Shown: in pieces, positions 51,179-57,831 of the stretch
How positions within the stretch are numbered: position 1 is the first letter of the stretch
How the letters are laid out: the number at the start of each line of letters is the position of its first letter
NCBI GenBank assembly: GCA_947174415.1
Contig: CAMWIW010000010.1
Location: forward strand, 1 to 59,471
Direction: 5' to 3'
Source: an uncultured Clostridia bacterium
GTDB lineage: Bacteria; Bacillota; Clostridia; Christensenellales; Borkfalkiaceae
DNA length: 59,471 bases
Program-made: the position numbers and the translations under genes
Notes under the pieces: generated by a model
What the model was told of the DNA's origin: nothing
Databases searched by the model: none
What the model saw: the letters and a program-made list of their open reading frames with translations, nothing else

Positions 51179-51784
51179 TTAACCCAAGCTGATATAGCTG
51201 AACACGGTGAACGCCATACAGATAAAGCAAGCAGTTACCATTGCAATGGGGAAGCCCGCAAGAGCCTTAGCCGTCTTGTAGTAATTCAGCTTTTCGCGCA
51301 TACCGCTCATTATAATCATAACGAGGGTAAAGCCCAAGCCCGCAAACAGCGCGTATAAAACAGCCCAGCCGATGTTCATTGACGCGTCGCCGATGTACGC
51401 CGACATATCGCCTATAACAAGCTCCGTAACGCCGAGCACTGCGCAGTTAGTGGTGATAAGGGGAAGGTAGATGCCCATTGCACCGTAAAGCGAGGGTGAG
51501 ATTTTCTGAATAATCTTTTCAAGCATCTGAACGAGGGACGCTATTATGAATATGAAGAAGATTATCTCCAAAAATTCAATCCCGAGAGGTATCATAACGT
51601 AAGTGTAAATGGGATACGTTACGAGGGTTGCAATAACCATAACGAGAGTAACCGCAACGCCCATACCCGCAGCAGACGACGTCTTTTTGGAAACGCCGAG
51701 GAAGGGGCAGATACCGTAGGTTTTAACCGTAATGAAGTTGTTCGTCAGAACAGCCGCAAGAACTATCGCAATAAAAGTACCCAT
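51179..51784 (-). CDS. rnfA: Rnf complex subunit RnfA
   Basis: 201 residues, six membrane helices, family length. C26 (in YGICPFLG) and C114 (in TTNCAVLG) are the conserved cysteines which, with the matching pair in RnfE, ligate the intramembrane 2Fe-2S cluster in Rnf/Nqr complexes. It forms the membrane core that passes electrons between the two faces and drives Na+ or H+ translocation. Starts 3 nt after rnfE stops. Confidence 0.96.
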   Translation of the reverse strand: MGTFIAIVLAAVLTNNFITVKTYGICPFLGVSKKTSSAAGMGVAVTLVMVIATLVTYPIYTYVMIPLGIEFLEIIFFIFIIASLVQMLEKIIQKISPSLYGAMGIYLPLITTNCAVLGVTELVIGDMSAYIGDASMNIGWAVLYALFAGLGFTLVMIIMSGMREKLNYYKTAKALAGFPIAMVTACFICMAFTVFSYISLG

Positions 51785-51787
51785 AGT

Positions 51788-52435
51788 TTACGCTACCTCC
51801 CTTAAAAGATTTTCACGCGCAATTTTGTTTGCTTTTACGCGTCTTGCACGCTCTATGCAGTCTATCACGTAGGTGAACACCGCAATGCACAGTCCGTAGA
51901 CAAGGAACGCACCTGCGGGCTTTGCAAGCATACTGATTTTGAATTCCATAATCTGCAATCCGAAGAGCGAACCTTTGCCGAAGAACTCGCAGATAATTCC
52001 CATAAGGGTGAGTGCAACGGTAAAGCCCAAGCCCTGCATTACGCCGTCAACCGCAGCTTCGGGAACGGTGTGCTTGTTTGCAAACGCTTCCGCTCTACCG
52101 AGTATTATGCAGTTTACTACTATGAGTGCAAGGAAGCCGCCCAAGCTGTCGTAGAGGTCGGGAACGAACTTTTCAAGGAACATTCTCGCAAATGTAACCA
52201 AAGTTGCGATAATAACGATATAGCAGGGGATACGCACCGCGTTGGGAATAACCTTCCTCAGAGCCGATATTAAGATATTGCTCAAAGTGAGGATAACAAC
52301 TACGGTAAGTCCCATACCCATAGCCGAGAACGCAGAGGAGATAAGTCCGAGAGTGGGGCAAGTACCGAGAACCAACATAAAGGTGGGGTTCTGATAAATA
52401 AGTCCGTCTAAGGTAATCTTTTTGTACTTATTCAT
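51788..52435 (-). CDS. rnfE: Rnf complex subunit RnfE
   Basis: 215 residues, six membrane helices, homologous to RnfA. C26 (LGTCPTLG) and C109 (VVNCIILGRAEAF) complete the four-Cys 2Fe-2S site with RnfA. NPTFMLVLGTCPTLG is diagnostic for the RnfE side. A GGAGG-type site precedes its ATG inside the rnfG end; the genes overlap by a single base. Confidence 0.96.
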   Translation of the reverse strand: MNKYKKITLDGLIYQNPTFMLVLGTCPTLGLISSAFSAMGMGLTVVVILTLSNILISALRKVIPNAVRIPCYIVIIATLVTFARMFLEKFVPDLYDSLGGFLALIVVNCIILGRAEAFANKHTVPEAAVDGVMQGLGFTVALTLMGIICEFFGKGSLFGLQIMEFKISMLAKPAGAFLVYGLCIAVFTYVIDCIERARRVKANKIARENLLREVA

Positions 52436-53604
52436 TATGCATTACCTCCTTCGCCGTTTTCATCACTGTCGTTGCCGCTGTCTTCGCCTTCGCCCTCTTC
52501 GGGTTCTTCGGGTTCGGACGTTTCGAACTTCACAGTTTTAATATAGCTTACCGCGCCGTTTACTGCGTTCACAATAGCCGTTGATGATTTGGTTGCTCCC
52601 GACGTCAAGAAGTCGCCCGCAGGTGCAAATTCAAATCCGTCTGCCGTGATGTCTACGTTAGAGTAGTTGCCCATATGCTTAATATCGTTGATATAGGACT
52701 GACCTACGTTGCCCGTTATCGCTGCGTTGTAAATAGTGGTGGGCTTTCCGCCGACGATAGCAATGGTAACTCTGCAGGTAACCGTACCGTCCTGATATCC
52801 GCCGTTACCCGTAGAAGAAATCAGGTAGTGAAGAATATCCTTTTCACCGTCGTTGTATTTAAGCTTGTAGTACTCAGTTACGGTCGCGTTGCCGTGCTTT
52901 TCGTCTACCTTAAAGCCCGTTACAGTTTCGTCTTCCTTGGTTATCAGCTTTTCAGCGCCCGTTTCGTCAGTGCCGTAAACGGATATAACGTTTTCTCCGT
53001 AAGCCTTCTGAATTTCTTCAAGGAACCTTTCGCCCAACGCCCTTACTTTACCGAACGCGTTGTTTACGTAGTCCAAAGCGCCGTTTACCGCGTTACAGAT
53101 AGCGGTTTTAGTACCCTTTACGGTAGCGTTGGTTATCATATCTTCAGTGTAGCCTTTCTCGTTCACCTCGCTACTGTAAAGCTCGCTGAACTGGTTCAAC
53201 GCTTTTTCACCCACTCTGTCGATATAGCTTTGGTTTTTGTTGCTGTCAATTACGACTTTACCGATGCCGCATACTGCGCCGTTTTTGTATTCGACCACTA
53301 CCCAGCAGGTAACAGTTCCGTTTTCGTAACCGCCCTTGCCCGTAGATTTTACGAGGTAGTTGCCGTCCTCAACTTTATACGCTTCTTCAATAGTAGCGTT
53401 GGTGTTATAGTCTGCAACCGCAACGGGCGTCGTTGCTACGCTTTTGCCGTAAATTTTACTTATTGCTCTTGCAAAGCGTTCCTCGTCGGATATTGCAAGC
53501 AGTCCGTTCATAATCGTAAGGAATATTCCGCTTACGAGCAGTACGCACAGAAGGGTTACAAGACACTTGAAAACGTTGCTTTTGAAAAATCCTTTAACAG
53601 TCAT
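52435..53604 (-). CDS. rnfG: Rnf complex subunit RnfG with two tandem FMN-binding domains
   Basis: 389 residues from the ATG at 53604, where GGAGG lies 8 nt upstream; the start is 1 nt beyond the rnfD stop. One N-terminal membrane helix (about 11-36) leads to two related extracytoplasmic domains. The second ends in TSGATKSSTAIVNAVNGA, with Thr338 as expected FMN acceptor. The first has the matching TNATVKGTKTAICNAVNGA but carries TNAT (Thr161) instead of SGAT. Most RnfG proteins have one such domain, so this is a tandem form, possibly with two flavins or one lost site. The C-terminus is an acidic, Glu/Asp/Gly-rich tail of about 30 residues. Confidence 0.9.
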   Translation of the reverse strand: MTVKGFFKSNVFKCLVTLLCVLLVSGIFLTIMNGLLAISDEERFARAISKIYGKSVATTPVAVADYNTNATIEEAYKVEDGNYLVKSTGKGGYENGTVTCWVVVEYKNGAVCGIGKVVIDSNKNQSYIDRVGEKALNQFSELYSSEVNEKGYTEDMITNATVKGTKTAICNAVNGALDYVNNAFGKVRALGERFLEEIQKAYGENVISVYGTDETGAEKLITKEDETVTGFKVDEKHGNATVTEYYKLKYNDGEKDILHYLISSTGNGGYQDGTVTCRVTIAIVGGKPTTIYNAAITGNVGQSYINDIKHMGNYSNVDITADGFEFAPAGDFLTSGATKSSTAIVNAVNGAVSYIKTVKFETSEPEEPEEGEGEDSGNDSDENGEGGNA

Positions 53605-53605
53605 T

Positions 53606-54817
53606 TTACGCTTCCTCCTTATCGGATTTAACGTCGCCCGCATTCACGCTCTGAACGCTTGCCGCAGGGCTTTTTTCTTCGTTTTCCAAACTTTCGCCGT
53701 CCTTTACTTTTGCCGACGCAGTTTCGTCAACTTTGAGCGCGTCTACCGCTTCTTTAACCCTTTCGTCGGGCGTTTTCTTTTCTTTCTTTACTTTAACGTA
53801 TCCGAAGGGCCTTCTGATCAGGTACTTATCGATTAGCGGTACGAACAGGTTCATTAAGATAATTACGTAAGAGGTAACTTCCATTTTAGTGAAGTATCTT
53901 AACACCGCTACCAAAACCGCCGCAAGGACGTAATATAAAATCTGACCGTAAACGCCTTTGGGCGAAGTTACGTAATCTGGGAACATAAACACCGCGCCGA
54001 ACAGCACGCCGCCTGAGAAGATGTGAGGGAGGAACAGCTTCATGTCGAATATGTAGCCGCCCGTCGCAATAAATCCGAAGCCGCTCATAAAGACTGCCGC
54101 AAACCCGAACACGACTATAAACAGAAGCGGTTGCCACCATTTGATAACGTTTCTTGCGCAAAGGTAGATATATCCTACGATTATAGCAAGCTTACAGGTT
54201 TCGCCGATACAGCCGGCAACGCCCGTGCCGAGGAATAAATCGAGAACGGTAACTTTCGTTTCGGGGTAAGCGGAAAGCAACCACGAAAGGTTCGTTGCGT
54301 CTGTAAAAATTCCGCTTTCGAAATTCAACGCGGGGATATTCGCCGCAGTGTAGGTAGAAACCGCTGCAAAGCTAATCGCCATAAATACGCGTCCCGTTGA
54401 CGCGGGGTTAACCAAGTTCTTGCCCGTGCCGCCGAAAAGCATTTTTACTATCGCGATAGAGAAGATGCTGCCGATAAGTATTTCGTACCACTGCGTAGTG
54501 GCGGGAAGTATCAGCGCAAGAATTAAACCCGTTACGACGGAAGTGAAATCAAACTGTTTCCACCATCTTAAACAAACCTTGCCCGCGTCTTTGCACTTGT
54601 GCGAAAAACCCTTGTTGGCAATGAAGAAGTAAACGAACTCCGTAGCCACGCACGATACTACGGCGACGATTTCCAGCATAAACGCCAGAACGCCGAAGTA
54701 AACTATACCCGCAACCGCGCAAGGCAGGAGCGCGATGCACACGTCGAGCATAATGCCGCGGGTCGTTCTTTTTGATTTTACGTGGGGAGGAGTGGAAATT
54801 ACGATACTGTTATCCAT
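53606..54817 (-). CDS. rnfD: Rnf complex subunit RnfD
   Basis: 403 residues with about nine membrane helices (STPPHVKSKRTTRGIMLDV at the start, GGTGKNLVNPASTGRVF in the middle, HIFSGGVLFGAVFMFPDYVTSP near the end). RnfD/NqrB proteins usually carry a covalent FMN on the Thr of an SGAT motif. At the matching place this protein has FTDATN (Thr175), so the Gly is replaced. A charged C-terminal tail of about 65 residues, not part of the family core, extends into the cytoplasm. It lies between rnfC and rnfG in the usual order. Confidence 0.93.
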   Translation of the reverse strand: MDNSIVISTPPHVKSKRTTRGIMLDVCIALLPCAVAGIVYFGVLAFMLEIVAVVSCVATEFVYFFIANKGFSHKCKDAGKVCLRWWKQFDFTSVVTGLILALILPATTQWYEILIGSIFSIAIVKMLFGGTGKNLVNPASTGRVFMAISFAAVSTYTAANIPALNFESGIFTDATNLSWLLSAYPETKVTVLDLFLGTGVAGCIGETCKLAIIVGYIYLCARNVIKWWQPLLFIVVFGFAAVFMSGFGFIATGGYIFDMKLFLPHIFSGGVLFGAVFMFPDYVTSPKGVYGQILYYVLAAVLVAVLRYFTKMEVTSYVIILMNLFVPLIDKYLIRRPFGYVKVKKEKKTPDERVKEAVDALKVDETASAKVKDGESLENEEKSPAASVQSVNAGDVKSDKEEA

Positions 54818-54829
54818 TCTTAAATCTCC

Positions 54830-56122
54830 TTAGCTTTTTTGACGAAGCGCAGCCTTCGTCTTTCTTATTGCCTGAATTAACGGACGCTTTGCGGGGCAGA
54901 TATACTCGCACGCGCCGCACTCTATGCAAGCGTTAACGTTCCCGTACTTCGCCGCCGCCTCGAAATCGCCTGCTGCCGAGTAGAACGCTGTGTTCATCGG
55001 CATAAGATGCATGGGGCAAACGTCCGCACACTTTCCGCAGTTGAGGCAGGGCGTAGGTTCGTCTGCCGCCGCCTCTTTTTCGGAAAGAAGTAATATTCCG
55101 GAAGTGGTTTTATGTGTGTAGTTGTCGTAGCTTGCAATCGCAACGCCCGTCATAGGCCCGCCTTGAACGACCTTTTTCGGGTTAGCCGCTTCGCCGCCGC
55201 AGTAGTCTACGATGTCCTTGACCGCCGTGCCGACCCTAACCAACAGGTTTTTCGGCTCTTTTACGGCTGTGCCCGAAACGGTTATGACCTTCTCGTACAA
55301 GGGCTTGCCCAGCTCGACCGCCTCGCAAACGGCAAAGCAGGTTGCAACGTTCTGCACGACAACGCCGTATTCCGCGGGAATTTTTCCCTGCGGGATTTTG
55401 CGCCCCGTAACGGAATATGCAAGCTGTCTCTCTCCGCCGAGCGGATATTTCTTGCCGAGAACGACGACCTTAATATCCTCGTAAGGCTCGAATGCGGCAA
55501 TCGCGTCGGGCTTATTCTTCTCGATACCTATCGCGATATTCGTAACGCCCAAGGCTTTTGCAATAAGCCGCGCGCCGCGCACGATTTCGTCAGTCTTTTC
55601 AATCATAAGACGGTAATCGCAGGTAAGGTACGGCTCGCACTCCGCGCCGTTCACGATAAGCGTGTCCACCGTCGTTTTCGGCGCAAGCTTAACGGCGGTG
55701 GGGAAGCCCGCTCCGCCAAGCCCTACGATACCGCAGTCCCTCACGCGCGCCTTAATCTCTTCCGCCGTGGGTGAAGAGAGGGCGGGGAAACGGAATTTAT
55801 CCTCACCGTCGGCTTTAATAACTATAAAAGTTTCTTTCGCGCCGCTTGCACCCGTTTGCTCTTTAATCTCCGAAACCGTTCCCGCAACGCTTGCAAACAC
55901 GTCGGAAGAAACCGCTCCGTCCGCTTTTGCAATCAGTTCGCCTTCCTTCACTTTCTGCCCGACGCTAACCGCAACGACTGCGGGCTTGCCGATAGACTGT
56001 GAAGTGGAAACGGCAACGACTTCGGGCGTAGGCAAAACCTCAATCGGCGCGTTTGCCGAAAGCTCTTTCTTGCCTTTGGGGTGAACCCCGCCGAAGTAGT
56101 ACTTTCCTTTAACTGCCTTCAA
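54830..56122 (-). CDS. rnfC: Rnf complex subunit RnfC, NADH-oxidising/reducing peripheral subunit
   Basis: 430 residues. It has an N-terminal barrel domain (FGGVHPKGKKELSANAPI), the FMN/NADH-binding GIVGLGGAGFPTAVK loop, and two 4Fe-4S motifs (CLNCGKCADVCPM and CIECGACEYICPA). RnfC exchanges electrons with NAD at the membrane surface. The start is a TTG at 56122: GGAGG lies 6 nt upstream, and the nearby ATG is out of frame. It follows the Gx-family gene by 48 nt, so that gene and rnfCDGEAB form one operon. Confidence 0.95.
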   Translation of the reverse strand: MKAVKGKYYFGGVHPKGKKELSANAPIEVLPTPEVVAVSTSQSIGKPAVVAVSVGQKVKEGELIAKADGAVSSDVFASVAGTVSEIKEQTGASGAKETFIVIKADGEDKFRFPALSSPTAEEIKARVRDCGIVGLGGAGFPTAVKLAPKTTVDTLIVNGAECEPYLTCDYRLMIEKTDEIVRGARLIAKALGVTNIAIGIEKNKPDAIAAFEPYEDIKVVVLGKKYPLGGERQLAYSVTGRKIPQGKIPAEYGVVVQNVATCFAVCEAVELGKPLYEKVITVSGTAVKEPKNLLVRVGTAVKDIVDYCGGEAANPKKVVQGGPMTGVAIASYDNYTHKTTSGILLLSEKEAAADEPTPCLNCGKCADVCPMHLMPMNTAFYSAAGDFEAAAKYGNVNACIECGACEYICPAKRPLIQAIRKTKAALRQKS

Positions 56123-56170
56123 ACCATACCTCCGTTAAAACGCTGATGTGCGTTTCAGTTTTTATATTAA

Positions 56171-56722
56171 TTAATTTTTAACTTTTTTCTTTCTCTCGAA
56201 AATAACTTTCTCGAACGCGCTTTTCGGTACGCCGCGGAAAATAAGCATGGATACTCCGCCCACGATTGCGCCCGACAGTATTCCCAAAAGAATTAAATAG
56301 GGCATATACCCGAACATAAGATACGAGCCCGACAAAAACACGAACACGATATTTTGCGTAATATTGTGCGCAACAGCCGCCGCGACCGACACAGCCATAA
56401 CCGAAATACGCGGATAAGCGGTGTAAAAAAGAACGGACGAAACCGCCATTGAAACCACGCCGCCCGTGAAGCTGTACAAGACGGCGGAGAAGTTCCCCGC
56501 ATATACAGCGCCGAGAACGGTCCGAATCGCAACGACCGCAAACGCCTCTACTGGCGAGTACATAATAAGCGCGGCAAAAGAGAACACGTTAGCAAGCCCC
56601 ATTTTCGCGCCGGGGATAATCAGCGGCGGAAATAAACTTTCGATTATAAAGGTTATTAAGCTTAAAGCCGTCAGTATTGCGAGAACCGCAATCTTTTTGG
56701 CGGCGTTTTTGCCCGCACTCAT
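56171..56722 (-). CDS. Gx-family membrane protein (heptaprenyl diphosphate synthase component I-like)
   Basis: 183 residues, five or six membrane helices, with the family pattern VLAILTALSLITFIIESLFP, PGAKMGLANVFSFAAL and VAAAVAHNITQN. Members are annotated either as Gx transporters or as heptaprenyl diphosphate synthase component I, and they commonly precede rnf genes in Clostridia, sometimes with NusG-II and apbE, all of which are present here. The start was placed at the ATG at 56722, 7 nt after a TATAAT box, with no ribosome site; an ATG at 56731 lies inside the -10 box. First gene of the rnf operon. Its substrate is not known; a precursor for the Rnf cofactor or a quinone is conceivable. 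Confidence 0.82.
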   Translation of the reverse strand: MSAGKNAAKKIAVLAILTALSLITFIIESLFPPLIIPGAKMGLANVFSFAALIMYSPVEAFAVVAIRTVLGAVYAGNFSAVLYSFTGGVVSMAVSSVLFYTAYPRISVMAVSVAAAVAHNITQNIVFVFLSGSYLMFGYMPYLILLGILSGAIVGGVSMLIFRGVPKSAFEKVIFERKKKVKN

Positions 56723-56729
56723 AACATAC

Positions 56730-56758
56730 ATTATACAACAATTTATATAATTAGTAAA
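56730..56758 (-). promoter_or_regulatory. Promoter of the Gx-rnf operon, leaderless
   Basis: Minus strand: TTTACT (56753-56758), 17-nt spacer, TATAAT (56730-56735). The predicted transcript start falls on the ATG at 56722. Confidence 0.6.
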
Positions 56759-56801
56759 TAGATAAAAGCATTTTTATTTGCGATTTTTGAAAAATTTTTT
56801 A

Positions 56802-56839
56802 AAGAAAAACCCGCCCCCGCACGTTAAGCGCGGGGGCGG
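56802..56839 (-). terminator. Intrinsic terminator of the XRE transcription unit
   Basis: Stem CCGCCCCCGC/GCGGGGGCGG. On the minus strand it runs into GTTTTTCTTT, so it stops leftward transcription from the XRE gene before the Gx-rnf promoter. Confidence 0.8.
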
Positions 56840-56841
56840 TA

Positions 56842-56894
56842 CACAAAGTGGTTCGGGGCGGATACGCCGAAAACTCGGCGCAAGCCCGTTTGTG
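56842..56894. other. Extended stem-loop containing GTGGTTCGGGGCGGATA
   Basis: Nested pairings: CACAAA (56842-56847) with TTTGTG (56889-56894), GGGC with GCCC, and CGCCGA (56865-56870) with TCGGCG (56875-56880). It contains a 17-nt sequence found again at 57582. No coding potential. It may be an RNA element or a small mobile repeat. Confidence 0.4.
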
Positions 56895-56972
56895 GTCGGA
56901 ATTTATGATTAAAGAGCGGTTTACGGATAAATGCGGTTGAATTAAATTATTGTTAAATTTGGGAATAGTTTA

Positions 56973-57019
56973 ATGCTCAATTTAATAGTATATAAAAAAT
57001 GCTCAATTTCGTAGTATAT
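56973..57019. repeat. Two 21-bp direct repeats (ATGCTCAATTT-nn-TAGTATAT)
   Basis: Copies at 56973-56993 and 56999-57019 differ only in two central bases (AA or CG). A degenerate TTGCTCAAAAAC occurs at 57031. Too few and too close to be a CRISPR array; they could be binding sites of the adjacent XRE protein. Confidence 0.7.
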
Positions 57020-57044
57020 TCGGGGTCTAATTTGCTCAAAAACG

Positions 57045-57362
57045 TTAATTTTGTATGCTCGGTACGGTGTTAACTATGGTTGCTATTGAAAACCTTACGC
57101 TTTCGGGCAGTTTACGGTAGTTATTCATTAGTAATTGCTCTTGCGGGGTGAGGTCCATTTGCACCTCGTCAACGGTGAAAAACTGCGCCAAAGTGCACCC
57201 CAAAGCCTCACAAAGTAGCTCTAAATTGCGTATAGATGGCACTGTACCGCGCGTAAATGTGTTGGCAAGCGTGCTCTGGCTCAGACCCGAAAGTTCGGCA
57301 AGGCGATAGACGCTCATATTCCGCTCTAACCGCATAGTATTAAGCTTTTTTATAACGTCCAT
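57045..57362 (-). CDS. XRE-family helix-turn-helix regulator
   Basis: 105 residues from the ATG at 57362; the GGGGG run about 10 nt upstream supports it over an ATG at 57389. Residues 1-65 are an XRE/Cro domain (MSVYRLAELSGLSQSTLANTF, then PSIRNLELLCEALGCTLAQFF). The short C-terminal part (LTPQEQLLMNNYRKLPESVR) is like that of phage-type repressors in Clostridia. The gene is divergent from a promoter that drives a gene-free, structured transcript. Identical TTTAACTATAA sites overlap the -10 boxes of both promoters, so the protein probably represses itself and the divergent RNA. Confidence 0.87.
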   Translation of the reverse strand: MDVIKKLNTMRLERNMSVYRLAELSGLSQSTLANTFTRGTVPSIRNLELLCEALGCTLAQFFTVDEVQMDLTPQEQLLMNNYRKLPESVRFSIATIVNTVPSIQN

Positions 57363-57401
57363 TTCACGTTGACCCCCTAATATCTTCATTTTACACCAAA
57401 A

Positions 57402-57457
57402 TTTAACTATAAAACATACAAAATTGAGTTGACAAGCAAGTTAAATTTAACTATAAT
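57402..57457. promoter_or_regulatory. Back-to-back promoters with duplicated XRE operator
   Basis: Plus: TTGACA (57429-57434), 17-nt spacer, TATAAT (57452-57457). Minus: TTGTCA (57430-57435), 18-nt spacer, TATAGT (57406-57411). TTTAACTATAA occurs at 57402-57412 and 57446-57456, covering both -10 boxes. The perfect palindrome AGTTAAATTTAACT (57439-57452) lies in the plus spacer. Confidence 0.75.
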
Positions 57458-57463
57458 AAAGCT

Positions 57464-57624
57464 ACCGACCACGAAAAAACTGAATTATATCCGTCTTGAA
57501 TTTTATTTAAGAACTGCGGGTCTAAAAGTTTGCGCGTGGTCTTTTACTTTACGGTTATTCCGCGATAAAAAGCGAAATAATGTGGTTCGGGGCGGATAAG
57601 GGAATTTTCTCTTATCCGCTTTTT
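57464..57624 (+). ncRNA. Candidate structured non-coding RNA divergent from the XRE gene
   Basis: A perfect promoter fires into about 160 nt with no open frame. The predicted RNA opens with a long-range stem, GACCACG (57467-57473) with CGTGGTC (57535-57541), that encloses 60 nt. It ends in an intrinsic terminator, GCGGATAAG (57592-57600) with CTTATCCGC (57611-57619) and five T. It could be a free sRNA, an antitoxin-type RNA, or a long leader that sometimes reads through into the beta-helix gene at 57832. Confidence 0.5.
57582..57598 (+). repeat. GTGGTTCGGGGCGGATA, second copy
   Basis: Identical 17-nt sequence to 56848-56864, in the same orientation 734 bp away. Here it forms the 5' arm of the ncRNA terminator, there part of a stem-loop. 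An inverted partial copy (CCCGAACCAC) lies at 57739-57748. Confidence 0.75.
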
Positions 57625-57676
57625 CCGTAGCCGTATATACATAATATATATATCCAACCGAACCGCCTTTTAAAAT

Positions 57677-57700
57677 AAAAAAGCCTTCCCCCTTGGGAAG
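57677..57700 (-). terminator. Possible minus-strand terminator
   Basis: Stem CTTCCC/GGGAAG followed on the minus strand by GC and six T. The stem is short. It would stop antisense transcription out of the beta-helix gene before the XRE operators. Confidence 0.4.
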
Positions 57701-57831
57701 CGCGAAATATTTGTGAACCCTTTTAAAACTTAATACCTCCCGAACCACCTTTTTAAATTTGTTAAATGCCGCATATGCGCAAGTGTAGCGGGATTTTAAA
57801 TAAATCTCTTGAAAGAGAGGAGGTATACGAT

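Larger units (their letters stand above)
56723..57044. other. Gene-free stretch with terminator, stem-loop and direct repeats
   Basis: No convincing open frame. From left to right it holds the Gx-rnf promoter, an A/T-rich part, the minus-strand terminator (56802-56839), a folded element (56842-56894) and two 21-bp direct repeats (from 56973) just beyond the XRE stop. Confidence 0.7.
57363..57831. other. Gene-free stretch: divergent promoters, candidate ncRNA and the leader of the beta-helix gene
   Basis: It holds the shared promoter region (57402-57457), the ncRNA candidate (57464-57624), an AT-rich spacer with a minus-strand hairpin (57677-57700), an inverted copy of CCCGAACCAC (57739-57748), and a 5-bp hairpin (TCTCT/AGAGA, 57805-57818) abutting the GGAGG site of the next gene. 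No clear promoter for the beta-helix gene was found in 57625-57831. Confidence 0.6.

Noticed and set aside
56973-57019. CRISPR-like direct repeats
   Set aside because: Only two copies, 5-bp spacing between them, and no cas genes nearby.
57503-57748. 81-codon open frame on the minus strand
   Set aside because: It crosses the ncRNA terminator and the spacer, has no ribosome site and no recognisable domain; base composition explains it.
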